A stretch of DNA of 64,000 nucleotides from Diplocloster modestus (GTDB lineage Bacteria; Bacillota; Clostridia; Lachnospirales; Lachnospiraceae), in the NCBI RefSeq assembly GCF_019042245.1, contig NZ_JAHQCX010000004.1, positions 310,001 through 374,000 on the forward strand, read 5' to 3'. The translations under genes and the position numbers were made by a program. Shown here piece by piece: positions 44,063-53,517 of this stretch; position 1 is the first letter of the stretch, and every line of letters begins with the position of its first letter. A model generated the notes under the pieces. That model saw only the letters and a list, made by a program, of their open reading frames with translations. It was not told the DNA's origin and searched no databases.

Positions 44063-44217
44063 AACAACAGGGATGAAGAGGCAGCTGGCCGCTAGAAAGA
44101 GGTGCATTGTCCGAAAGGTATCTTAGTTTAATCTTGAGTATTTTGTTTAAATGTTCTATAATTATGAATAAATAATGTTGGTTTTTATCAATATCAGACA
44201 AATGGAGGGAATGTTTT
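44063..44217. other. Short intergenic stretch
   Basis: Nothing recognised apart from the probable promoter of the small membrane protein gene that follows. Confidence 0.35.
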
Positions 44218-44544
44218 ATGAAAAACAAAAAAGCTTTAGCATTGACTGTTATTGGCTATACCGCGCTTGGGCTAGGCTGTTTATCCGGGTTTATTATGTT
44301 AACGCAATCGGAATTAGCGGCTACATTGTCTTGTATCATTGCCGGTGTTATTTCCTGTTTCTTGTTTTTAGGTTTTGCGGAAATCATAGAGCTGCTGCAG
44401 CAAAATCTGAATATTATGCGCGGTATGGCTTCTGCTCAAAATCCTCCACGTTATGTTGCCCAAAACGGAGGAAACCATCCTCAACAGCCGGTTCCGCCAA
44501 AGAAACCTGAGGTAGTACCTGAGGAACCCCTCCCGCCTCTTTAA
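44218..44544 (+). CDS. Small two-helix membrane protein with Pro-rich tail
   Basis: A 108-residue protein with helices at about 7-28 and 35-56 and a cytoplasmic Pro/Gln-rich tail (PQQPVPPKKPEVVPEEPLPP). No family recognised. GGAGGG lies 8 nt before the ATG. It sits between the TPR genes and their truncated relative, so it may belong to the same function. Confidence 0.75.
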   Translation: MKNKKALALTVIGYTALGLGCLSGFIMLTQSELAATLSCIIAGVISCFLFLGFAEIIELLQQNLNIMRGMASAQNPPRYVAQNGGNHPQQPVPPKKPEVVPEEPLPPL

Positions 44545-44550
44545 ATCTGG

Positions 44551-44910
44551 ATGTCTCACTGGTTGTCTCATCTCATTATCATAACCGGTCAGCGAACCCA
44601 AAGGAAAGGACACTGCATAAAAATCGATTGTTACATATCGGAATCGGTAGGTCCTATTCATTCTTTTCCGTATCTGTATTCAGATCTGTGCGTGCCGGAA
44701 GATCAAATATTTGGCATCCAAACCCCAATCTTCCTGCCGGATCAGCGTTTGACTCATTTTACCTTTACGGTAACAAAGGTACAGTTTTCCGACGGTACTC
44801 TGTTTGAAGGCGAGGAACTGCTTCCCCCTGATCCAAAGACATTTCCGGCCCGCAATAATACACCCTCTCTTTCCGGGGAAATTCAAAATTCCAAGCCTAA
44901 AAAAATTTAA
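44551..44910 (+). pseudogene. Truncated relative of the TPR-protein N-terminal domain
   Basis: A 119-residue frame whose middle (IFGIQTPIFLPDQRLTHFTF, VQFSDGTLFEGEELLPP) aligns with the beta-rich N-terminal domain of the two TPR proteins (FGIQSPIYVIKKEVNEFQLT, VHFQDGSIWTGASPL). Zinc ribbon, helix and repeats are absent. The first ~25 residues look unrelated, so the 5' end may also be lost. It could instead be a small stand-alone partner. Confidence 0.6.
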
Positions 44911-45006
44911 TTCTTACTTAGAAAGGTGCTTTCGCACTACTTAGCATTCTTCCCCGGGGCTTCGTATGCCCGTTTCTTAGGGTTTGGAACCGCCGGCGGT
45001 ATGCGG
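44911..45006. other. Intergenic stretch before the inverted repeat
   Basis: No gene recognised. Short hairpin-forming sequence near 44918-44944 may end the plus-strand transcript. Confidence 0.3.
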
Positions 45007-45300
45007 GGACGCACGGGGACGCTTCGGGCGGCCGGGTTCTTTTGTATCTCTCTGGGGGCGCATAGGGCTAGCGCTGGAATACGCTTAGTGAAATCGGAAA
45101 GCCGGGGTCAGGATGCCCGGCGGACTTCACGTCCGACGGGCAAGAGCCTCTGAACCGGGAACACATCAGGTGTTCCTGGTGAATAGGCCCGGTTCCCGAA
45201 CCCGGCTTTTCGATTTCACTTAGCGGATACCAGCGCTAGCTCTCCGCGCTCCCAGGGAGATACAAAAGAACCCGGCCGCCCGAAGCGTCCCCGTGCGTCC
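45007..45300. repeat. 294-nt inverted-repeat element with conserved structured core (copy B)
   Basis: Outer arms (GGACGCACGGGGACGC on the left; its complement ending at 45300) are unlike those of copy A. The inner part from GCATAGGGC (45060) to CCAGCGC (45230-45236) matches copy A. In the ~116-nt core (45109-45224) I count about 14 differences. The hairpin GGAACAC/GTGTTCC keeps pairing where copy A has GGAACGC/GCGTTCC. The element ends exactly at the stop codon of the GH172 gene. Confidence 0.85.
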
Positions 45301-46406
45301 TACCTCGGCCAGCGTTCCTCTCTCCCCATCAGCTTCCCAAACACCTGATGCGGTTCCCGCTGATACCAGTAAGCCACTGTAGCCACATCATCCTGCCGCT
45401 CATATATACCCCGATGGCACGATCCGATCTGCTGCACCGTAACCTTAATATCCTCCTGGAAATATACCGGGTCCGGTATATGGAACCGGTACAGCCCCCT
45501 CATCGGCGGACAATCATCCATATGATAATCGTTATGCACGCTGTCATCCTGCGCCGAATAAAACGGATATCCCAAAAACGGAGTGCAATAAGTATGCTCT
45601 ACTGTCTTTCCCCCTGCCTGCGTCGCAAAGCTCCAGGCTCCGCCGAAATAATCCTCTGTCCCGGTGCCGCAGATCGTAGGATAATCCTTATCCCCATCCA
45701 GATAGAATTTTACTTCTCCTTCTCCCCACCAGTATCTCTCCAGGGTCGTCAATGCCATAAAGGTCCCCACATACTGGCCGGAACCCTTGACTCCATCCAG
45801 GATCACATAATCCTTCTGCTTTTCTGTCATCCGCTGCCGCCGCCACTGCGCGTGAAAATATCCGGCATTCTTAGGCAGCCCATCACACAGGCAGTAATCC
45901 ACCTGATAGAAAAAGGAAGGAACCGCCTCTTTATTCTGGTTTTCGATGGTAATTTTTGCCTTTTTCCCGAAAGGCATGGGGAAATAACAGTTAAATCCCC
46001 GGGTCGGATTTACCACCACCGGCATGGAATTCACCGGATACGCTTTCGCAAAGCCGCAGCAGAAAAAGTCTCCAAGCGGGCACTCTACCGACGGCGTCTC
46101 CTCGTCATCCCAATACATCCGCAGCACCAGATCCCGCAGAACAAAACAGTTCTGATCGCTGGTCTTATCCGTCACTGTGATCCAGATATGCCGGATGACC
46201 CCGGGACCTTCCATCTCAGCCAGCACCTTTGTCTCCCCCGGCGCTATCGTGGGGATGCAGGGGGAACCCTTTCTGGAGGGTCCCAGTATACTGTCTGACA
46301 TTCCTCCCTTTCCCTTTTCACCGGTGGGATTCTCTGCATTAATCGCCCTGCTTCTCGCGTTTTGAATTAAGGGTAAACTCTCCATCCCCATGATCGATGC
46401 AAACAT
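45300..46406 (-). CDS. GH172 (DUF2961) glycosidase
   Basis: A 368-residue DUF2961 protein. The family includes GH172 enzymes that act on alpha-D-fructofuranosides and difructose dianhydrides. Typical blocks: the N-terminal SRAINAENPTGEKGKGG, GPGVIRHIWITVTD, CPLGDFFCCGF, and the Glu-containing WWGEGEVKFYLDGD and CGTGTEDYFGGAW, where the catalytic Glu residues are expected. No signal peptide, so it acts inside the cell. With GH32 enzymes and a sugar importer it points to use of fructans or fructose dianhydrides. GGAGG lies 7 nt before the ATG. Confidence 0.88.
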   Translation of the reverse strand: MFASIMGMESLPLIQNARSRAINAENPTGEKGKGGMSDSILGPSRKGSPCIPTIAPGETKVLAEMEGPGVIRHIWITVTDKTSDQNCFVLRDLVLRMYWDDEETPSVECPLGDFFCCGFAKAYPVNSMPVVVNPTRGFNCYFPMPFGKKAKITIENQNKEAVPSFFYQVDYCLCDGLPKNAGYFHAQWRRQRMTEKQKDYVILDGVKGSGQYVGTFMALTTLERYWWGEGEVKFYLDGDKDYPTICGTGTEDYFGGAWSFATQAGGKTVEHTYCTPFLGYPFYSAQDDSVHNDYHMDDCPPMRGLYRFHIPDPVYFQEDIKVTVQQIGSCHRGIYERQDDVATVAYWYQREPHQVFGKLMGREERWPR

Positions 46407-46471
46407 TTTATATCCTCCGTTTCTGCGATTTAACAGCTAAATCGATAACTAGATTTGTAAATCTATATACT

Positions 46472-47932
46472 TTACTGCCCCAGCAGCCGCGGCTCCACAC
46501 AGGATACAGTTCCGTACTCCGCAAATACCCCGATCAGGCCGGATTGTGCGCTGTAGCACCTGGTCGTCAGCGCCACATCATCCACATACACCTGCATAAT
46601 CGTACCGCTGACCAGCAGCTGTACTCTGGCCTCACCGTCCCGGAACCGCACAGGGCGTTCATCGATATAACTTTGATCCCCGTCGATCCGGTTATAATAA
46701 TCCATCACAATCTTCTGATGTGTCAATTCCAGACGCAGCTGGCACCACCGTTCCAGCTTTTCCCCGCTGACATGGATCATCAGTCCCACCGCTTTCGTTC
46801 CCGGTTTCCACCGAAGAGTCGCTTCGAACAGGCACGGATCTTTTAGTTCTCCCAGGGAAGCCCAGCCGAATCCGTCCCCGGATATTCCGGTGAGCAGCTT
46901 CCTGAAAGCCTGCTTTTCCTCTGATTGCTTCTGTAACGTTTCCTCTAATTTCCACACACCCTCAAAACCATGTACCTGTATAGGCAGTTCCAGGCCGAAT
47001 GACCGGCGCACCGCTTCCACCATCCGTACCCCCAGCGTCTGATCCTCCCGCTGGATCAGCTCATGAACACAGGTGTTTCCTCCCCACACGAATCTGCCGT
47101 CATCCCGGCAGTCCTTGCGGATAGACAGCCATCCGACCAGATACCGCTTTTTCCCGTCCGTTACCGTCTTGGCCGCATAGAATTCCCGGCCGTCGAACAT
47201 ATCATCCTGATCCGGCATCTCCCATGGGCCGTCAAACCGTTCTGCCAAACGATATCTGGTTTCCCACCATCGGGAATAATTGGAGAAAGTCAGATACCAT
47301 CTGCCGCCCATCTGAAAAGCATCGTGGCATTCGTGCGTCGGAAATGTCCTGGGCGAATAGATGGTCTTATAGTGTTCCCAGTGTTTCACATCCCCGGAGA
47401 CATATACTGCCGTACATCCATCCCTTAAAACCGCCCCATCCTTTTCCGTAGCGGTTACCAGCATGCAAAAGCGCTTAAGCTCGGGATTCCAGAATACATG
47501 AGGATCCCTCCAGTGCCGGTCTCCATAATACCTGGTGTCCGGCGGGAAGAAATAGCCGGTATCTTTCGTCCAGTGGATCAGATCCACGCTGGCAGCCCTT
47601 AAGATGGCCTGCTCATATTTGCCGGGAACACCCCGGTTCCCTTCACAGAAACCTGTATAATAAAAATAAAAAGTACCGTCGTGATGAAACACACTGCCTG
47701 TCGCCGCATGCCAGTCCTGCTCATCGGGACTGCCGTTTTGAAGCACCAGCCTGCATTTCCCATAATGTACGAAGTCCTGGGTCTCGACCGCATAGATACA
47801 ATATTTGTACAAAAAAAATAAAATATATCTGCCTTCCCAGTAAAACGGCATGATATCTCCACACATCTCACCGTGGGGCATCCCGGGATACTGGTTCTCG
47901 GGAGTATAGAATATCAGATCGCATCCTTTCAT
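46472..47932 (-). CDS. GH32-like fructosidase (divergent)
   Basis: A 486-residue five-blade-propeller protein with a C-terminal beta-sandwich. The first acidic residue lies in CGDIMPFYWEGRYILFF instead of the usual WxNDPNG. The second motif WRDPHVF and the Glu in HECHDAF are present. These are the expected GH32 catalytic positions. No signal peptide. It overlaps the upstream GH32 by 4 nt. Its divergent first motif suggests a different linkage or a transferase activity; GH43-type enzymes are the alternative. Confidence 0.85.
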   Translation of the reverse strand: MKGCDLIFYTPENQYPGMPHGEMCGDIMPFYWEGRYILFFLYKYCIYAVETQDFVHYGKCRLVLQNGSPDEQDWHAATGSVFHHDGTFYFYYTGFCEGNRGVPGKYEQAILRAASVDLIHWTKDTGYFFPPDTRYYGDRHWRDPHVFWNPELKRFCMLVTATEKDGAVLRDGCTAVYVSGDVKHWEHYKTIYSPRTFPTHECHDAFQMGGRWYLTFSNYSRWWETRYRLAERFDGPWEMPDQDDMFDGREFYAAKTVTDGKKRYLVGWLSIRKDCRDDGRFVWGGNTCVHELIQREDQTLGVRMVEAVRRSFGLELPIQVHGFEGVWKLEETLQKQSEEKQAFRKLLTGISGDGFGWASLGELKDPCLFEATLRWKPGTKAVGLMIHVSGEKLERWCQLRLELTHQKIVMDYYNRIDGDQSYIDERPVRFRDGEARVQLLVSGTIMQVYVDDVALTTRCYSAQSGLIGVFAEYGTVSCVEPRLLGQ

Positions 47933-49452
47933 TCTGTCGCCGCCTTCTTCCTTTCAGGTGTATTCCGGGAATTACAGCCGGATTGCTTTTCTTCTGTACT
48001 CTCATCAAAGCATTTATCTCCCTTCCCGGGAATCCGGTACAGCTTATACCGCACCTCCTGATTATCCGGGAGTAATTCCGTGAGATCGGATTCTGCATAA
48101 TAAAGCATGCTGCATACCGCTTCCCCCTCTCCCCAGAACAGTTCAACGCTGTTGGTATCTAAAAGCAGGTGCAGGTATTCCGGGTGTTTCATTTCCCTCT
48201 GACTAATTTTCCGGCATAACCACTCTTTTCCAAGTTCATCCGGAAAAGCTGACGTCCGATTTATCTCCAGTTCTTTTGTTTTCGTATTTACTAAGATCTT
48301 AAGACAATTACGCTCATTGGTCAAACGAAATTCTCTTGTCTCATCCCGCAGCGGCAGCTCCATCGTTATGTAACAGGGCTGTCCCGGAAGAAGGATGGCC
48401 GCTTTGTCTGTCCTGGCCGGATAAGGCTTAGCCGCTTCGAATAATTCCCGCACCGGATATTGGGCTAACCGGTAATCCTTCCCGCTTTTTTTAAGTTTCA
48501 GCTCTCTTGGAAATGACATAGTGCCCCGGTACTTCACGGCCGGCAGCATCTCCGCATAAGCCCACCGGTTCTGCCATCCCATAAGAATCCTGCGGCCCCG
48601 CACATTTTCATAGGTGACCGGCGCGTAAAAATCATATCCGAAATCCAGTATTCGTTTTTCCCCTGCCGGAGTTTGCGCAATAAATTTCCTGCCGTTAAAG
48701 ATCCCGGTGAAGTATCTCACACAGGAATATTTTCTTTCCGGGATTATGACGCTGACGGTTAAAATCCATACCTGCCCGCGCTGAGAAGGTTCCGCTGTTT
48801 TGTCGTCCTCCAGTGCCATCGGGAACAGATCCGGGCACTCCCAGATTTCCCCCGGTTCCTGGTCACCGCTTTTAAAGGTACTCTCATATTCCCATTCCTT
48901 CAGGTTTCCCGAACTATAGATCTGTACCTCCTGTCCTGCTGACAGTACCATGATCCATCGCTCCTTAGGTTCATGGTAAAATACCTTCGGGTCCCGAAAA
49001 TCTCTCAGGCCAGGATTCAGCACCGGATTTCCTGCGTATTTCAGAAAGGTATTACCTCCATCCAGACTGTAGGCCAGGCTCTGGGACTGAATCACCGACT
49101 CTCCCCACTCCCGGTGATGGGTAAACACAGCCACCAATGGACCGTGCGCATCTGTTCCGAATCCGCTGGTATTATCCCTGTCGTATACCATACTGCCGGA
49201 AAATATCTCTCCGTGCTCATCCGGATAAAGAGCCACGGGCAGATATTCCCAGTGGATCAGATCCGTGGATCTTGCGTGGCCCCAGTGCATCGCGCCGTGG
49301 GTCAGGCCGTCCGGATCGTATTGGTAATACAGATGATAATATCCCTCAAAAAAGATCAGTCCGTTCGGATCGTTCACCCACCCCGCAGGCGGGCTGAAAT
49401 GAGCTCCCGGACGGTTATAACCTTTTATCATCCTATTGTCCTTGTTGTCCAT
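47929..49452 (-). CDS. GH32 beta-fructosidase (levanase/inulinase type)
   Basis: About 507 residues with the three GH32 motifs: WVNDPNG (nucleophile Asp), FRDPKV (transition-state Asp) and WECPDLF (acid/base Glu). A C-terminal beta-sandwich (about 340-490) follows the propeller. Cytoplasmic, so it acts on imported short fructans or sucrose-type sugars. The ATG at 49452 has GGAGG 7 nt upstream, better than the start at 49479. Confidence 0.95.
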   Translation of the reverse strand: MDNKDNRMIKGYNRPGAHFSPPAGWVNDPNGLIFFEGYYHLYYQYDPDGLTHGAMHWGHARSTDLIHWEYLPVALYPDEHGEIFSGSMVYDRDNTSGFGTDAHGPLVAVFTHHREWGESVIQSQSLAYSLDGGNTFLKYAGNPVLNPGLRDFRDPKVFYHEPKERWIMVLSAGQEVQIYSSGNLKEWEYESTFKSGDQEPGEIWECPDLFPMALEDDKTAEPSQRGQVWILTVSVIIPERKYSCVRYFTGIFNGRKFIAQTPAGEKRILDFGYDFYAPVTYENVRGRRILMGWQNRWAYAEMLPAVKYRGTMSFPRELKLKKSGKDYRLAQYPVRELFEAAKPYPARTDKAAILLPGQPCYITMELPLRDETREFRLTNERNCLKILVNTKTKELEINRTSAFPDELGKEWLCRKISQREMKHPEYLHLLLDTNSVELFWGEGEAVCSMLYYAESDLTELLPDNQEVRYKLYRIPGKGDKCFDESTEEKQSGCNSRNTPERKKAATE

Positions 49453-49475
49453 CACTTGTCCTCCGTCGTATTCAC

Positions 49476-50318
49476 TCAACCCTTCACCGCCCCGGCGACC
49501 ACACCCTCAATGATATACTTCTGCAGGAACAGATATAAGACGAGAATTGGAATAATCGTCAAAACCAGCGCCGCCATCATCAGGCCCAGATCTGAGGAGA
49601 ATGTCCCATAGAAGGCCCGCGCAGCGATCGGCAGGGTATACAGTTCCTTCTTACCCAGTACCAGGCTGGGCAGCAGGTAGTCATTCCACAGGTTCAGCGC
49701 GTCGATGATCACCAGGGTAGCGACCATAGGTTTTAGCAGCGGCAGCACGATCATAAAAAAGGTTTTATACCGGCCGCATCCGTCGATACTGGCCGATTCC
49801 TCCAGCTCCATGGGCACTGTACTCTTGATCGCCCCATGAAACAGGAATATTCCCATACTCACACTGAATCCGATATGCATGAAAATCAGCGTCGTCCTGT
49901 GATTCAGCATATTCAGGGTCCCGCCGTAGATCGAAACCAGCGGAATCATCAGTACCTGGAAGGGGATCGCCATGGAGGCGATCATCAGGGCAAACAGAAT
50001 TTTTCCCGCCATCCAGTCGGTCCTGGCAAAAATATAGGCGGCCATGGCGGATACAAAAATAATCAGAACCACGCTGCACCCTGTAATGAACAGGGAATTT
50101 CCCAGTGCCTTGAAGAAATCCATCTTCTCTACCGCCTGCACAAAGTTACTCAGAATGAAACCATGTTCCCCGACCAGAGACAGTGGCTTCTTAATTACAT
50201 CGATCTTGGTTTTAGACGCATTGATCAAAACCAGGAAGAACGGGAAAATGTACAGGAGCAGGACCGCAGACAGGATCACGGTTTTCAGCATTCCGGAATT
50301 TCTTTTTCTCTCTGTCAT
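49476..50318 (-). CDS. Sugar ABC transporter permease (MalG type)
   Basis: A 280-residue inner-membrane permease with six helices and the coupling motif ELEESASIDGCGRYKTFFMI. It is the second permease of the importer. It is followed immediately by the GH32 gene and preceded by its partner with 1 nt between, so the genes form one operon. Confidence 0.95.
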   Translation of the reverse strand: MTERKRNSGMLKTVILSAVLLLYIFPFFLVLINASKTKIDVIKKPLSLVGEHGFILSNFVQAVEKMDFFKALGNSLFITGCSVVLIIFVSAMAAYIFARTDWMAGKILFALMIASMAIPFQVLMIPLVSIYGGTLNMLNHRTTLIFMHIGFSVSMGIFLFHGAIKSTVPMELEESASIDGCGRYKTFFMIVLPLLKPMVATLVIIDALNLWNDYLLPSLVLGKKELYTLPIAARAFYGTFSSDLGLMMAALVLTIIPILVLYLFLQKYIIEGVVAGAVKG

Positions 50319-50319
50319 C

Positions 50320-51204
50320 TTACATGCTCACCTCTTTCTTCTTGCCGATCATCACCTGGCTTATGGAAATCACCACACATATGACAAACAGGATCACCGC
50401 TTCCGTCTGCCCCACACCGTAATCTTTGGTTGTAAATGCTTTCATATAGACATGCATAGCGGCCATGACCGTGGAGTTAAAGGGGCCTCCGTCCGTCAGC
50501 GACAGATTCAGATCATAAGCCATAAAGCATCTGGTGATGGACAGGAACAGGCATACCACAAAAGAGGACACCATCAAAGGCAGGGTCACGAACCGGGTGC
50601 ACTGCCACTGCCGGCAGCCGTCGATCCTGGCCGCTTCCAGCAGATCCTTAGGTACGCTCATCAGGCCCGCGATATAGATTAACATCATGAAGCCCGAGTA
50701 CTGCCATACCGTGACGATAATAAGGGCAAACAGCGCCTTGTCCGGATCTGACAGCCAGGACGTGGAAAAGATCCCGATCTGCAGCTTCGTTCCCACGGAT
50801 ACCAGCGCCCTGGAAAAGATAAACTGCCAGATATACCCCAATATCAGTCCGCCGATCAGATTCGGTGTGAAAAATCCGGCCCTGAAAAAATTTTGTCCTT
50901 TTATCCCGCTGGTGACCAGATACGCCAGCACAAAGGCCAGCACATTGATCAGGATCACGGATATCGCTGAGTAGATCAGGGTTAGCAGCACAGAACGCCA
51001 AAAGTCCGCATCCTGAAATGTGGTAATATAATTGCCAAAGCCTACGAAAGCCTTATCCGCCGATATACCGTTCCAGCCGGTAAAAGTCAGATAAAGACCA
51101 TAGACGAACGGTACCATCAGAACCATGATAAAACAAAAGACCGCCGGTCCGGCAAATCCCAGGAAGGTTCCCGTCTTATACCAGAATGAATGTTTCCTTT
51201 TCAT
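50320..51204 (-). CDS. Sugar ABC transporter permease (MalF type)
   Basis: About 294 residues, six helices, coupling motif DLLEAARIDGCRQWQCTRFV. ATG 51204 has AGGTG 9 nt upstream; TTG 51231 is the longer option. No ATPase is encoded here, so a shared MsmX-like ATPase is likely. Confidence 0.94.
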   Translation of the reverse strand: MKRKHSFWYKTGTFLGFAGPAVFCFIMVLMVPFVYGLYLTFTGWNGISADKAFVGFGNYITTFQDADFWRSVLLTLIYSAISVILINVLAFVLAYLVTSGIKGQNFFRAGFFTPNLIGGLILGYIWQFIFSRALVSVGTKLQIGIFSTSWLSDPDKALFALIIVTVWQYSGFMMLIYIAGLMSVPKDLLEAARIDGCRQWQCTRFVTLPLMVSSFVVCLFLSITRCFMAYDLNLSLTDGGPFNSTVMAAMHVYMKAFTTKDYGVGQTEAVILFVICVVISISQVMIGKKKEVSM

Positions 51205-51276
51205 GCGGTTTTGCACCTGCTTTCTATTCAAGATAAATGGGGCCGCACTGCTGTGACGGCCCCTCTTGGAATTTGC

Positions 51277-52635
51277 TTATTTTTGTGCCTGCCAATAGGT
51301 TTCGATTTCGGAAGCCAGTTCATCCCGTTTGATATTGTCCCCCAGGTATTTCTGAAGGGAGGCGCCGGCCTGGGTCCCATGATCACCGGGGATCTCCTGA
51401 TACCAGTACATGGACTGCCCTGCATTGATATATTCCTGTGCGGAAGCGCTTAAAGGTGCGGATACTTTTTTCTGTATGTTGGAGAACGCGGGGATGATAC
51501 TGCATTCCTCTACCATAAATGTCTGTCCCGCTTCATCATATACCAGCCAGTTCAGGAAATCCTTCGCTGCCTGCTGCTGTTCCGGTGTCGCATATTTCGC
51601 ATCGATGACAAATTCTTTGCTGGCGCCGCTGACCAGTTTGGTGTTCGCATCATCTGTCGTATCTTTCTGAGGCAGAGGCATAATGCCGATATTTTCAGTA
51701 TGTTCATAGATATCCGTCGCCCAGCTGCCGTTGAACCAGAATGCCACCTGGCCTTCCGCCAGATAAGAATTGTTCAGATCGTAATCTGCGGAGAGGGGAT
51801 CGGAACCATTGATATTATATTTTTTCAGCAGATCAAAGCTATCCATCAGGGAATTGAAACGGGCATTCTCCGACAGCTTTGTTTCACCGGACTTCAGGGA
51901 ATCCACGAAAGCGATGGAACCGTCTGCCGTGTTGCCCTGCTGGTCATAGAGCTGCCCGAAGAAATGGTTGGCCAGGGACCAGTCGTCCTTGTTGATGGCC
52001 ACGGGAGCTGCCATACCGCCGTCCGCCAGTTTCTTCAATAATCCTTCGAATTTGTCTAAGGCAGCGTAATCCGCGGGCTTGAACGTCTCACCGGTAATTT
52101 TCTCGATCGCGTCGGCATTGTAGATCAGGCCCACTGCCTCCACGGTAAACGGGAAACTGTATACTTTGCCATCGATGGTGATTCCATAGGTATCGCCGCC
52201 GTCTTTGATCCAGTCCTCACCGCTTAAATCCGCCAGATACTCCTGGAAATCATAGACATCGGGATGGTCAACCAGCATAATAGTGTAGGGATCGCCCGCC
52301 GCGTATTTTCCGGCCAGGTGGGTTCCAACCACATCGCTGGTGAAATTTACTTCTACGGTCACCCCGGTCTGCTCCTTGTACTTCTTCGCCATCTCCTCGA
52401 ATTGAGTCTGTAGCTCGGATTTCGTATTTAATAAGGTAATGCTCGTTCCCTGACCCGAAGCGTCTGTGGCGTTTGTTTTGGCATCGGCGTCATCTCCTGC
52501 CGGTTTTGCGGTACTTCCGGCGGCAGTTGTTTCCGGTGCCGGATCGCTTGCCTTGGGTGCTTCTTTTGATCCACAGCCAATACACAGGCCTGCGGTCATG
52601 ATTAGTGCCAAACCAATTGCTGCTAACTTTTTCAT
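51277..52635 (-). CDS. Sugar ABC transporter binding lipoprotein
   Basis: About 452 residues. A lipoprotein signal with lipobox GLCIGC (Cys near 21) is followed by a Ser/Ala/Asp-rich linker and an extracellular type 1 binding protein (FNGSWATDIYEHTENIGIMPLPQ). It captures the oligosaccharide for the two permeases. The short form starting at 52635 has GGAGG at 9 nt; the frame to 52743 adds an unlikely leader. First gene of the fructan operon. Confidence 0.93.
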   Translation of the reverse strand: MKKLAAIGLALIMTAGLCIGCGSKEAPKASDPAPETTAAGSTAKPAGDDADAKTNATDASGQGTSITLLNTKSELQTQFEEMAKKYKEQTGVTVEVNFTSDVVGTHLAGKYAAGDPYTIMLVDHPDVYDFQEYLADLSGEDWIKDGGDTYGITIDGKVYSFPFTVEAVGLIYNADAIEKITGETFKPADYAALDKFEGLLKKLADGGMAAPVAINKDDWSLANHFFGQLYDQQGNTADGSIAFVDSLKSGETKLSENARFNSLMDSFDLLKKYNINGSDPLSADYDLNNSYLAEGQVAFWFNGSWATDIYEHTENIGIMPLPQKDTTDDANTKLVSGASKEFVIDAKYATPEQQQAAKDFLNWLVYDEAGQTFMVEECSIIPAFSNIQKKVSAPLSASAQEYINAGQSMYWYQEIPGDHGTQAGASLQKYLGDNIKRDELASEIETYWQAQK

Positions 52636-52713
52636 TTTCATAATCCTCCATTTTTTCTGTAGTTGCATTGATTGTTGGTCTGATTTTGTTCTGGTTTTTA
52701 CATTCATTAATAA

Positions 52714-52727
52714 AGTTAGTTTTAACT
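52714..52727. promoter_or_regulatory. Candidate LacI operator 1
   Basis: AGTTAGTTTTAACT, a 5-bp dyad, in the leader/promoter of the binding-protein gene. TTAGTTTTAACT recurs with one change at 53494-53505 near the lacI-type gene. A TTGACT-like -35 lies next to it (52738-52743). Confidence 0.45.
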
Positions 52728-53491
52728 CTGTTATCCAAGTCAACTCGGGTTTACAGCTGATTTTTGTGATTGTTGTCTGGTTATTCGTTCTTCGGTTGTC
52801 AATTCTCTGGTTGTCCTCTGTTTCTCATCAGGCTAATTTTAGGCAAACGGATTTTGTAATATCCCGGGATTTTAGTATTTCCACATTTCCTTTATTGCCT
52901 AAATTCCTTTATTGACTAAATTCCTACATTGCCTAAATTTCCTTCTTTACCTTATTAAGTCACCATACAGTTGGAACCTGCAGGTTATCTAATAAGATTA
53001 TATCTATTTTCCCTCCTTTTATCTGACTGCAAGTATTGTTACGATAATTTCCTCTTCTAAATAGAAACTTTGTAGCTAAGTCTTATGTAACTTTGTAAAA
53101 CTGCGAACTTTGCGAAATGAACTCCGTAAAGTCTGTAAACTCTGCCAACTCTGTAAATGTAAATAAGTAACCTTTTTAATGAAATCCTTATATATGAGTA
53201 ACCGTATATAAGAATTTTTATAATAGAACAACCTCTCTAGGATGAGTAACTGTATAAAAGAATCTTTATTATATGATAAATTTTTTAAAAGAATCTTCAT
53301 TTCTGGAGCACATGAATAACGCACATCTTGTAAATACAGGTTACTATTTCAAGTTTACATTTGTTCACTTTTACCTCACAGGATAAACTCTGAATATAAT
53401 TTAATATGACTAAAGTTATTCTGCTTACCCTATATTGAGTATAATTCGACAGGAAATTATCTTTTTCTTCTGTTCTTATTGTGAATATTAT

Positions 53492-53509
53492 CATTAATTT
53501 TAACTAATG
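53492..53509. promoter_or_regulatory. Candidate LacI operator 2
   Basis: CATTAATTTTAACTAATG, sharing the 12-mer TTARTTTTAACT with the site at 52716-52727. It lies 370 nt before the lacI-type gene. Confidence 0.35.
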
Positions 53510-53517
53510 TCAATATT

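Noticed and set aside
14719..45300. Inverted repeats as assembly fold-back artefacts
   Set aside because: Arms carry mismatches, and two copies share an unpaired, covarying core at distant sites with different arms.
53076..53324. 82-residue minus-strand frame in the AT-rich gap
   Set aside because: Low-complexity translation of the degenerate repeats.
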